Notes: generated from the letters alone by a model not told the origin. DNA of 5,779 bases from Umezawaea sp039922235 (GCA_039922235.1 JBDSAJ010000696.1:1-5779), one strand, 5' to 3'. Numbered from the stretch's first letter, positions 1-5,779 are shown. A program made the numbers and translations.

Positions 1-192
1 GCCGAGGTCGGTCGGCACGCTGCCGTTCGGCGTGCGCTCGAAGAGCAGCCCACCGAGGATGCGCTCCACGGTCCGGAGCTGCGCGCTCATCGCGGGCTGG
101 GTCAGGCCGAGCCGGGTCGCGGCTTTCGTGACGCTGCCTTCCTCGGCGATCGCGCAGACCGCTCTGAGGTGGCGCAACTCCAAATCGGGCAC
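1..192 (-). CDS. LysR-type transcriptional regulator, N-terminal fragment (cut by window edge)
   Basis: This is the start of a LysR-type DNA-binding regulator; only 64 codons lie inside the window and the frame stays open to position 1. The visible part is almost exactly the winged helix-turn-helix: residues 5-20 (ELRHLRAVCAIAEEGS) are the typical LysR opening. Residues 21-45 (VTKAATRLGLTQPAMSAQLR and on) form the helix-turn-helix, and LLFERTPNGSVPTDLG is the wing. I chose the GTG at 192-190 because AAGGG lies 4 bases upstream and a GAAAGGGGGA tract lies further up; a TTG at 183-181 would give a slightly shorter protein opening MELRHLRAV. It follows the PhzF gene on the same strand after 67 bases, so it could share its message or have its own promoter. 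The ligand and targets cannot be known because the sensing domain is missing. Confidence 0.85.
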   Translation of the reverse strand, partial: MPDLELRHLRAVCAIAEEGSVTKAATRLGLTQPAMSAQLRTVERILGGLLFERTPNGSVPTDLG

Positions 193-218
193 AACGCCCT
201 TGGTATCCCCCTTTCTCC

Positions 219-244
219 CGAGCCGCCACCCCTCGGACGGCTCG
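219..244 (-). terminator. possible hairpin between PhzF and the downstream LysR gene
   Basis: Read on the minus strand, CGAGCCG and CGGCTCG form a perfect 7-bp GC-rich stem around a 12-base loop. It starts about 15 bases past the PhzF stop and ends just before the purine-rich ribosome-site region of the next gene. There is no T-run after it, so it is not a standard intrinsic terminator. It could be a U-less actinobacterial terminator, an RNA processing stem, or chance in GC-rich DNA. Confidence 0.25.
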
Positions 245-259
245 TGGTTCGGTGGTCCG

Positions 260-1081
260 TCACGCCAGCACGACCGCCGCGCCGGTCACGGTGACCCGCG
301 CGTCGTCCGGGCGGACGTCCACCAGCAGTTCGCTGGGCCGCCCGAGGTCCACCCCCTGGTGCAGCACCAGCGCGCGCGGCGACGGCACCAGCCCCAGCTC
401 CCGCAGGTACCCGCCGAACGCCGCCGCGGCCGCTCCCGTCGCCGCGTCCTCGACCACCCCGCCGACCGGGAACGGCTCCCGCACGTCGAACACGTCCGCG
501 GCGCCCTGGTGGAACAGGTGCGCGGTGATCAGCCCCGCGGACCGCAGCACGTCCCCCAGCGCGTCGAAGTCGTAGTCGAGCTTGGCCAGGCGCTCCCGGC
601 TCGCGACCCCGACCATCAGGTGGCCCGCACCGCCGCGGGCCACGTGCACCGGCCAGGCCAGGTCCGCCGCCTCCCACCGCAGGGCCGCCAGCGCCCGTTC
701 CACCAGGTCGGCGGATGCCGGGGAGGACTCGGTCGGCACGCTCGTCAGGCTCGCGGTCCCGGCGCTGGTGACCAGTTCGACCCGCCCCGCCGGGGTGTCG
801 AACACCAGCGCGCCCGCTCCGATCCGCTCCCCGAGCGCCACCGCCGTCGCGATGGTCGCGTGACCGCAGAACGGCACCTCCACCAGCGGGCTGAAGTACC
901 GCACGGTGAAGCTCCGCGGCTCGGCTCCCGGCACGACGAAGGCCGTCTCCGAGTACCCCACCTCGGCCGCGATCGACAGCATCGCGGCGTCGTCCAAGCC
1001 TCGCGCGTCGAGCACCACCCCGGCCTGGTTGCCGCCGTCTGGGTCGTTGCTGAACGCCGTGTACCGCAGGATTTCCGTCAT
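260..1081 (-). CDS. PhzF-family isomerase/epimerase (273 aa)
   Basis: This is a soluble PhzF-fold enzyme, a family that shares the diaminopimelate epimerase fold and catalyses cofactor-free isomerisation or proton transfer on small acids. The opening MTEILRYTAFSNDPDGGNQA is typical of the family. The three residues known to be catalytic in Pseudomonas PhzF have counterparts here: Glu45 in GYSETAF, His74 in EVPFCGHAT, and Asp212 in EDAATGAAAA. The length of 273 aa is normal. The ATG at 1081-1079 begins the conserved domain; the frame runs on upstream but offers only a TTG at 1126 inside the operator region. Upstream of the ATG the heptamer CTGGTGG occurs twice (minus strand), giving GGTGG-type, weak ribosome sites. 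It is divergent from the LysR gene at 1156, which probably controls it. The substrate is unknown; no other phenazine genes are in view, so 'phenazine biosynthesis' should be read only as a family name. Confidence 0.92.
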   Translation of the reverse strand: MTEILRYTAFSNDPDGGNQAGVVLDARGLDDAAMLSIAAEVGYSETAFVVPGAEPRSFTVRYFSPLVEVPFCGHATIATAVALGERIGAGALVFDTPAGRVELVTSAGTASLTSVPTESSPASADLVERALAALRWEAADLAWPVHVARGGAGHLMVGVASRERLAKLDYDFDALGDVLRSAGLITAHLFHQGAADVFDVREPFPVGGVVEDAATGAAAAAFGGYLRELGLVPSPRALVLHQGVDLGRPSELLVDVRPDDARVTVTGAAVVLA

Positions 1082-1119
1082 GCCACCAGCATGCCCACCA
1101 GTGCGAATCGAGTCCAACG

Positions 1120-1147
1120 ATGACAATCGATGGTCACCATCGATAAT
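1120..1147 (+). promoter_or_regulatory. promoter of the 1156 LysR gene (-35 ATGACA, -10 GATAAT)
   Basis: ATGACA at 1120-1125 matches the TTGACA -35 consensus at five of six bases. GATAAT at 1142-1147 matches the TATAAT -10 consensus at five of six, with 16 bases between. The expected transcription start is about 1154, two bases before the ATG at 1156. No Shine-Dalgarno sequence precedes that ATG and an in-frame TAA lies at 1144-1146, so the message is probably leaderless or nearly so, a common mode in actinobacteria. A promoter for the divergent PhzF gene was not clear: TTGTCA (minus strand, 1126-1121) could be its -35, but no convincing -10 follows. Confidence 0.6.
1126..1144. promoter_or_regulatory. 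19-bp palindromic operator between divergent LysR and PhzF genes
   Basis: ATCGATGGT and ACCATCGAT form perfect 9-bp arms around a single C at 1135. Flanking GACA (1121-1125 region) and TGTC (1147-1150) extend the symmetry if two extra bases on the right are allowed. A third TCGAT follows at 1149-1153. The palindrome fills the spacer between the -35 and -10 elements, so a protein bound here would block the LysR promoter. LysR regulators usually bind partly symmetric sites in such divergent regions and often repress themselves, so binding by the product of the 1156 gene is the natural inference. The site does not fit the strict T-N11-A spacing about its centre. Confidence 0.65.
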
Positions 1148-1155
1148 GTCGATCC

Positions 1156-1986
1156 ATGGACACCCGCCTCCTCCGCACCCTGCGGGTGCTGGCCAGAACC
1201 GGCAGCTTCACCGCGACTGCGGCCGAACTGCACGTCGTGCAGTCCACCGTCACGACGCAGATCAGGGCACTCGAAAGCCACCTCGGCGCGCACCTGTTCG
1301 ACCGGCTGCCGTCGGGCGCGAGGCTGACGGAGGCGGGGGAGCGGGTGCTGGCGGCGGCGCAGGACGTGCTGGCCGCCGAACAGCGGCTGCTCGACTCGGT
1401 CCGGGGAGCCCCCACCGTCACGGGTGACGTCCGGCTCGGCGCGCCGGAGTCCATGTGCGCCTACCGGCTGCCGACCATCATCGCGGACCTGGCCCAGCGG
1501 TGGCCGGGGGTCACCGTGCACCTGACCCCCGTCGGCACGCGCCAGGCGCTGGACGGCGTCCACGACGGCGTGCTGGACCTGGCGCTGGTGCTGGAGGACG
1601 AGCCGCCGTCGACGGCGCTCGACGCGGTTCCGGTCGGCACCGAGCGCATCGACCTCGTCGCCGCGCCCGGACACCCGGACACCGGCCGGTACTTCCTGCT
1701 GGAGGAGGGCTGCTCCTACACCGACCGGTTCGCCCGCGGCCTCGCGGGCGTCCACCCCACCCGGTTCGGCAGCATCGAAGCCGCCCGCTCGTGCGTCGTC
1801 GCGGGCCTCGGGCTGTCCGTGCTGCCGCACGTCTCCGTGGCAGGCCAACTCGCCGCGGGCACGCTGCGGAGCGTCGCCGAACTCCCCGAGTCGACCCTGT
1901 TCCTGGTCACCGATCCGCGCCGCACCGCGAGCGCGGCCGTGCGCGTCACCGGCCGGGCCCTGCACCCGAATCAGGCGTCGGGGTAA
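1156..1986 (+). CDS. LysR-type transcriptional regulator (276 aa)
   Basis: This is a complete LysR-family regulator. Residues 1-60 form the winged helix-turn-helix: MDTRLLRTLRVLARTGSFTA, then the recognition region VVQSTVTTQIRALESHLGAH, then LFDRLPSGARLTEAGERVL. A linker helix covers about 61-85, and residues from about 88 to 270 form the periplasmic-binding-like effector domain (start GDVRLGAPESMCAYRLP, with the GLGLSVLPHVSV motif typical of the second lobe). At 276 aa it is near the short end for the family (about 300) but looks whole. The ATG at 1156 is the only sensible start, because a stop in the same frame lies 12 bases upstream. It is divergent from the PhzF gene across a 74-bp region with a palindrome and is thus its likely regulator and autoregulator. 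Its 3' end overlaps the convergent acetyltransferase gene by 16 bp. The effector is unknown, perhaps the substrate or product of the PhzF enzyme. Confidence 0.95.
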   Translation: MDTRLLRTLRVLARTGSFTATAAELHVVQSTVTTQIRALESHLGAHLFDRLPSGARLTEAGERVLAAAQDVLAAEQRLLDSVRGAPTVTGDVRLGAPESMCAYRLPTIIADLAQRWPGVTVHLTPVGTRQALDGVHDGVLDLALVLEDEPPSTALDAVPVGTERIDLVAAPGHPDTGRYFLLEEGCSYTDRFARGLAGVHPTRFGSIEAARSCVVAGLGLSVLPHVSVAGQLAAGTLRSVAELPESTLFLVTDPRRTASAAVRVTGRALHPNQASG

Positions 1987-2483
1987 CCGACGTAGACGTG
2001 CACGAGGCGGCCGGCCTGGGTCGTGTCCACCTCGGTGTGGTCGTGGACCATGCCGATCTTCGTCATCACCCGGCCCGAGGCGTCGTTGCCGTCCTGGAAC
2101 TGCGCCACGACCCGGCGCACCCCGTGCTGCTCGAACGCCTCGTCGCGGACGGCGGCGGCCATCTCGGTCGCGAGCCCGCGCCCCCACGCGGCAGGCGCGA
2201 CCCAGTACCCGAGTTCGATCGCGTCGACGTCCTGGTACGTCATCGACGCGATGCCGAGCACCAGGCCGGACTCGCTGTCGAGCGCCGCCCGCCAGCCGTA
2301 CCCGTGGCGCTTCCAGTGCGCGAGCACCGAGCGGTGCCGCTCGGTCGCGTACTCCCGGTTCCACGGCCTGCCGTCGACGATGTGGCGGACCACCCGCGCG
2401 TCACTCGCCAGCACCAGCAGTTCGACCAGGTGCTCCTCACGCCAGCGGACCAGTGACAGCCGCGCAGTCGTCAGGGTGCTCAT
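1971..2483 (-). CDS. GNAT-family N-acetyltransferase, RimJ/RimL type (170 aa)
   Basis: This is a cytosolic acetyl-CoA-dependent acetyltransferase. The opening TTARLSLVRWREEHLVEL is the usual start of the RimJ/RimL-like (Acetyltransf_3) branch. The acetyl-CoA pyrophosphate loop is at residues 99-107, AWGRGLATE, after the strand ELGYWVAP. The later region GNDASGRVMTKIGM (132-145) is the conserved motif B area of this branch, and the length of 170 aa is typical. The ATG at 2483-2481 fits the domain start; GGTGG lies 11 bases upstream. The gene begins 20 bases after the stop of the second dynamin gene and has no visible promoter of its own, so it is probably the last gene of that operon. Its stop codon lies inside the convergent LysR gene. 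The acceptor is unknown: a protein N-terminus, a polyamine or a small drug are all possible. A link to dynamin function is only suggested by position. Confidence 0.92.
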   Translation of the reverse strand: MSTLTTARLSLVRWREEHLVELLVLASDARVVRHIVDGRPWNREYATERHRSVLAHWKRHGYGWRAALDSESGLVLGIASMTYQDVDAIELGYWVAPAAWGRGLATEMAAAVRDEAFEQHGVRRVVAQFQDGNDASGRVMTKIGMVHDHTEVDTTQAGRLVHVYVGYPDA

Positions 2484-2503
2484 CCGCCCATGATCCACCG
2501 TTC

Positions 2504-3895
2504 TCAACCGAGGCCCGCCAGCATTCCCTCGCACGACCGGACGACGACGGTCGCGGCTCGCCGCTGGTCCTGGTCGAGCACCGGGTTGGCCGCCTGCTCG
2601 CGCCACCTCGCCAGCAGGTCGGCGATCAGGTAGCGCTGCTCGGTCTCGTCGGCCTCGTACTCCAGCCCGAGCCGCGCCTGCACGGCCGTGCCGAGCCCGC
2701 CGACCAGCCGGGACGCCTCGGCCTCCAGCACACCGGGCAGCCGCGTCCGGCCGCCCTGCAGCGCGGCGAGCAGCCGCAGTTCGCGCACCTCGTGCGCGCT
2801 CGCCACGATCCCCTCCAGGTCCATCACGATCTTGCGCGCCGCGGGCTTCGGCTCCGCGCGCAGCACGACGTCCAGCGCCAGCAGCGCGGACCGCGCCTTG
2901 AGCACCTCGCGGCGCTCGGTGAAGTACTGGCCGATCGAGTCGCGCAGCTCGCCCAGCCCGCTGCGCTGAACCAGTTGCGTGACCAGCTTGACCTGGGTGT
3001 CGAAGCCCTGGCGGATCAGCGTCGCGGTCAGCCGCACACCGAAGATGCCGTACCGCTCCACCAGCCCCTGCCGCACCGCGGGCGCCAGGGCGACCGGGAA
3101 GTCGACGCCGACGAACCGGTCCGCCGACAGCAGGTAGTCCTCCAGTTCGGTGCGCGGCAGCGCGGCCAGCGCCGCCAGCGCGGTGAACTCCTCCGGCCGC
3201 ATCGTGCGCGCGGCCACCGCGATCAGGCCCGCGACCGCGACCACGTTCTGGCACAACGGCCGCACGCGCGCCTCGCGCCGGTAGCGGCGGGCGATCTGCT
3301 TGGTCGACGACAGCGCGTCGATCCGGCCCGCGCCGATCTCGTCGGCCTTCGCCAGCACCACCACGGTGTTGATCGGCGACGACCGCGCGATCGGGTTCCC
3401 GTGCGCCGCCTGGAGGTACTTGAGGTCCACGTCCTGGAGGTGCCGCATCAGGTACAGCACCGCGTCGGCCTCGCGGTACACCTGGTCGCTGGTCGCGGTG
3501 GCGGGCGTGTCGATGATCGTCGCGTCGCGCAGCGCCCGCGTCGGCCAGTCCACGATCAGCCGGTCGACCTGGTCCCACATCCCGATCTCGACGTGGACCC
3601 CGGAGCCGCGGCGCACGACCGGCACCTCCTGCGGCCCGCTCGGCGTGAACGCGGTCGCCCGCGCCTGCGCGCCGTCGCGGTACCAGGTGAACCCGGTTCC
3701 GGGCGTGAACTCCTCGCCCAGCAGGGCGTTGACGATGGTGGACTTGCCGATCCGCGGCGACCCCGCGACGGCGATCCGCACCGGCTCGCCCAAGCGCACC
3801 AACTGGTTGCGCAGCCACGAGGTGGCCCGCGGGCTGTCCCGGTACACGACCAGCGCCTCGTTGAGCAGCGCCAACACCTTCTGCTCGAGGGTCAC
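2504..3895 (-). CDS. dynamin-like GTPase, IniC-like (463 aa)
   Basis: This is the second of two adjacent dynamin-family GTPases and resembles mycobacterial IniC along its whole length, for example LAKADEIGAGRIDAL, VAGLIAVAARTMRPEEF, LLSADRF and ERYGIFGVRL. The G1 P-loop is GSPRIGKS at 45-52; the G2 threonine is likely T67 or T70 (TGFTWYRDG); G4 is AKAD at 182-185. G3 at 129-132 reads DTPA instead of the usual DTPG, so the glycine that contacts the gamma phosphate is alanine. The rest is mostly helical, without a hydrophobic membrane segment, which suggests a partner rather than the membrane-inserting member. The GTG start at 3895-3893 overlaps the upstream stop as GTGA, with GGGA 8 bases before it, so translation is likely coupled. 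Translation from the GTG gives a normal IniC-like N-terminus (VTLEQKVLALLNEALVVYRD). It could equally be compared with Streptomyces DynA/DynB; exact orthology is not settled. Confidence 0.9.
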   Translation of the reverse strand: MTLEQKVLALLNEALVVYRDSPRATSWLRNQLVRLGEPVRIAVAGSPRIGKSTIVNALLGEEFTPGTGFTWYRDGAQARATAFTPSGPQEVPVVRRGSGVHVEIGMWDQVDRLIVDWPTRALRDATIIDTPATATSDQVYREADAVLYLMRHLQDVDLKYLQAAHGNPIARSSPINTVVVLAKADEIGAGRIDALSSTKQIARRYRREARVRPLCQNVVAVAGLIAVAARTMRPEEFTALAALAALPRTELEDYLLSADRFVGVDFPVALAPAVRQGLVERYGIFGVRLTATLIRQGFDTQVKLVTQLVQRSGLGELRDSIGQYFTERREVLKARSALLALDVVLRAEPKPAARKIVMDLEGIVASAHEVRELRLLAALQGGRTRLPGVLEAEASRLVGGLGTAVQARLGLEYEADETEQRYLIADLLARWREQAANPVLDQDQRRAATVVVRSCEGMLAGLG

Positions 3896-5706
3896 GCGCT
3901 GATCCCGAGCGCGACCTGCGCACCGCCGAGCACCTGCACGCGCTTGTACAGCTCCACCAACCTGTCCAGGTCCCGCCGCACCTCCAGCGCACGGCGCTCG
4001 CGCTTGCTCGCGTCGTCCTGCACGGCCCGCCGCGCGCTGCGCGCCGACTCCAGCAGCGTCTCCTGCAACTCCTCCGCCAGTGTGGAGAAGTGGTTGCGCA
4101 GGCTGCGCTGCACGTGCCGGGCCGCGTCGCGGCAGTCCTTGCTGAACTTGATGAAGAAGTCGTCCACGTGCCGCTGGGCGGCGTTCTTCGCGGCGGCCTG
4201 GCGGCGCTTGAGCCGGGCGTCGCCCTCGTCCTTGATGCTCTTGCCGCCGAACAGCGCGCCCGCGCCGAGCGACACCACGTTGATCAGCGGCATCCCGGCG
4301 AGGCTGGTGACGAGACCGAACATCAGCACGCCGCCGTAGGACCCGCGCAGGCCCGTGAACAGCTTCTGGCTGATGGTGAACTTCTCGATGTTCGGCCGTT
4401 CGATGGCGGAGATCCGCTCCAGCACGTCCTCCGGGAAGATCGATCCGGGCAGCAGGTCCTCCCGGTACACGGGGAAGCTCTTCGCGACCTTCTCCGCGAC
4501 CCACTCGGACCGGTCGAGCAGCCAGGCGAAGTTCTTCGCGCCGGCCTCGGTGAGGTTGTCCTCCAGCCACTGCTCGAAGGAGTCCCAGCCCTTCGCCGGA
4601 TCGGCGTCGTCGAACGTCTTGTCCACCTCTCGGAGGATCTTGCGGGTCCGGTCGCGCAGGTCGAACTCGATGTCCGACACCAGGTCGGCCATCTCGTCGG
4701 CCAGCACGGTCTGCCACCGCGCCGACCGGCGCCGCAGCTCGTCGACCCGGCGCTGCGCCTCGTGCAGCGCGCCGATCGTGTCCTCGGTGCGCTTGGTGCT
4801 CTGCACCGTCAGCTCCTGCTTCAGCGGTGCGACGAGCTGCTGGATCGCCGACGCGGCGGACACGGCGACGACCCGGCGGGCCAACTGGTCGGCGGCGGCG
4901 ACGATGTCACGCTGCACGCAGCCCAGCAGGTCCGGGAAACCGGACTCGGCGTTGAGGACCTGGTCGCCGGTCTGCGCGGCTCGCAGCCGCAGCGCGGACG
5001 ACACCGCGAACACCTTCGCGCTCACGCCCGCGCGGGCCAGCTGCGCCTGGTTGGTCTCCAGCACCCGCCGCCACTGCGGGCAGATGTCGGTCTTGGTGAG
5101 CACGACGGTCACGTTGGGGCAGCTCGTCACGACCCGCTTGAGCAGGCCGAGCTCCGTCGTGGTCAGCTCGCTCGTCGCGTCGGACACCAGCAGCACCGCG
5201 TCGGCCTGCATCAGTGCGGCGAACGTGCTCGCGGTGTGCGCGGACCGCAGGTCGCCGACGCCGGGGGTGTCGATCAGCACCAGCCCGGACGTGAGCAGCG
5301 CGCGCGGGATGCCGACCTCGGCCCGGACGACCTCGCCGGAGTGGCCCGCGCTGATCTCCTTGGCGACCTGGTCGATGGCCACCGGCACGCGTTCGGTCGG
5401 GGTGTCCGCGATCGCGCGCCTGGCCGCCGGGGTGCGGAACAGCGCCGCGGACGGGGTCTCGGCGTGCTGGACGAAGGTGGGCACGGTGGTGGTGATGTCG
5501 TCGCCGACCGCGCACACGGGGGCGTTCACCAGTGCGTTGACCAGCTGGCTCTTGCCCTGCTTCGCCTCGCCGATGACCAGCACTCTGAGCTTGGGATCCA
5601 GTTGTCGGGCCCGCTTCTCGCGCAACCGTTCTGCCAGGTCAGGCCGGTTGTGCGTGGTGCAAGCCCCGATCGTCTCGTCGAGCACGTCGAGCCAGGGGGC
5701 GGCCAT
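3892..5706 (-). CDS. dynamin-like GTPase, IniA-like (604 aa)
   Basis: This is a bacterial dynamin-like protein, a GTPase that binds and remodels membrane from the cytosolic face. The GTPase motifs, numbered from the chosen ATG, are G1 GEAKQGKS (46-53), G2 threonines T72-T74 in DDITTTVPT, G3 DTPG (146-149) and G4 TKTD (204-207). Residues about 290-365 are long, charged helices (stalk or neck). A hydrophobic segment at about 457-489 (YGGVLMFGLVTSLAGMPLIN and on) matches the membrane-inserting tip of IniA, followed by a basic helical region to about 585. The length is close to M. tuberculosis IniA (about 640). In mycobacteria iniBAC is induced by isoniazid and other cell-wall inhibitors, and IniA is reported to promote membrane fission. 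The start is uncertain: the ATG at 5706 fits best, a GTG lies directly before it, and a GTG at 5769 would add 21 residues; none has a strong ribosome site. It heads the run of genes down to the acetyltransferase. Confidence 0.92.
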   Translation of the reverse strand: MAAPWLDVLDETIGACTTHNRPDLAERLREKRARQLDPKLRVLVIGEAKQGKSQLVNALVNAPVCAVGDDITTTVPTFVQHAETPSAALFRTPAARRAIADTPTERVPVAIDQVAKEISAGHSGEVVRAEVGIPRALLTSGLVLIDTPGVGDLRSAHTASTFAALMQADAVLLVSDATSELTTTELGLLKRVVTSCPNVTVVLTKTDICPQWRRVLETNQAQLARAGVSAKVFAVSSALRLRAAQTGDQVLNAESGFPDLLGCVQRDIVAAADQLARRVVAVSAASAIQQLVAPLKQELTVQSTKRTEDTIGALHEAQRRVDELRRRSARWQTVLADEMADLVSDIEFDLRDRTRKILREVDKTFDDADPAKGWDSFEQWLEDNLTEAGAKNFAWLLDRSEWVAEKVAKSFPVYREDLLPGSIFPEDVLERISAIERPNIEKFTISQKLFTGLRGSYGGVLMFGLVTSLAGMPLINVVSLGAGALFGGKSIKDEGDARLKRRQAAAKNAAQRHVDDFFIKFSKDCRDAARHVQRSLRNHFSTLAEELQETLLESARSARRAVQDDASKRERRALEVRRDLDRLVELYKRVQVLGGAQVALGISA

Positions 5707-5758
5707 CACCCGACAGAGTGTGCCGTGTTCGCCCTCGTGGGTGAAAGGCAGAGGGTCG

Positions 5759-5779
5759 GTTCCGTCCACTGGACGGAAC
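5759..5779. promoter_or_regulatory. 21-bp perfect palindrome upstream of the dynamin operon (reaches window edge)
   Basis: GTTCCGTCCA and TGGACGGAAC are perfect 10-bp arms around a single C at 5769, and the symmetry may run on past the window end. It lies 52 bases upstream of the chosen ATG of the first dynamin gene, where an operator would be expected. The odd, one-base centre suits a dimeric repressor site (TetR- or GntR-like). As RNA it could also fold, and so might be a terminator stem of a gene beyond the edge; no T-run is visible on the side that can be seen. The binding protein is unknown. Confidence 0.5.

Noticed and set aside
260..1081. Phenazine biosynthesis locus
   Set aside because: Only a PhzF-family protein is present. 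The family is broad and no phzA/B/D/E/G-like gene is visible, so the pathway is unsupported.
1083..1101. Direct repeat CCACCAG, twice with a 12-bp period, upstream of the PhzF start
   Set aside because: Short and GC-rich; it gives two weak GGTGG-type ribosome-site candidates but is not enough to call a separate regulatory repeat.
32..1123. Long plus-strand open frame across the PhzF gene
   Set aside because: Its product is a run of Arg, Pro, His and Gln with no domain, as expected for the antisense shadow of a GC-rich gene. The opposite strand encodes a clear PhzF protein.
2484..3992. Upstream extension of the acetyltransferase frame, suggesting a fusion protein
   Set aside because: The extension is Arg/Ala/Gly-rich without a domain and lies out of frame over the IniC-like gene. 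The real protein starts at the ATG at 2483.
2453..4339. 628-codon plus-strand open frame opposite the two dynamin genes
   Set aside because: It crosses the boundary of two well-supported minus-strand genes and has low-complexity Arg/His/Gln/Val composition. It is a codon-bias shadow, not an overlapping gene.
3896..4717. Upstream extension of the second dynamin frame
   Set aside because: The extra residues are low-complexity and antiparallel-free shadows of the first dynamin in another frame. Family resemblance begins at the GTG at 3895.
4907..5515. 202-codon minus-strand frame inside the first dynamin
   Set aside because: Arg/Gly/Ala-rich shadow of the GTPase domain in another frame, with no motif of its own.

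Overview
The window is very GC-rich and densely coded, and third codon positions are mostly G or C. GTG starts, four-base gene overlaps and a probable leaderless promoter fit a high-GC actinomycete. The IniA/IniC-type dynamin pair and the style of the LysR proteins suggest Pseudonocardiales (the Saccharothrix/Actinosynnema/Amycolatopsis kind). That placement is inferred from protein resemblance only; no marker gene is present.

Layout. (1) Positions 1-192, minus strand: the first 64 codons of a LysR-type regulator, cut by the window edge. (2) 260-1081, minus strand: a complete PhzF-family isomerase/epimerase with all three expected catalytic residues. (3) 1082-1155: a 74-bp divergent control region with a perfect 19-bp palindrome set exactly between a good -35 and -10, apparently giving a near-leaderless message. 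(4) 1156-1986, plus strand: a second, complete LysR-type regulator, divergent from the PhzF gene and probably its regulator. (5) 1971-2483, minus strand: a GNAT acetyltransferase whose 3' end overlaps the 3' end of that LysR gene by 16 bp. (6) 2504-3895 and 3892-5706, both minus strand: two adjacent bacterial dynamin-like GTPases, joined by a 4-bp GTGA overlap. (7) 5759-5779: a perfect 21-bp palindrome at the window edge, just upstream of the dynamin genes.

How the parts work together. The right-hand half reads as one minus-strand operon: IniA-like dynamin, IniC-like dynamin, then GNAT. The first dynamin carries a hydrophobic, membrane-inserting tip of the IniA kind. The second has no such segment and has an altered G3 motif (DTPA instead of DTPG), so the pair looks like a membrane-acting GTPase plus a specialised partner. 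Related mycobacterial genes (iniBAC) respond to cell-wall inhibitors, and Streptomyces DynA/DynB act in sporulation septation; either role is possible here. The left-hand half is a small LysR/PhzF metabolic cassette with no other phenazine genes in view, so phenazine production is not supported.

No tRNA, rRNA, CRISPR array, insertion sequence or integrase was seen. No stretch above 300 bases lacks a gene; the noncoding gaps are 193-259, 1082-1155, 2484-2503 and 5707-5779.
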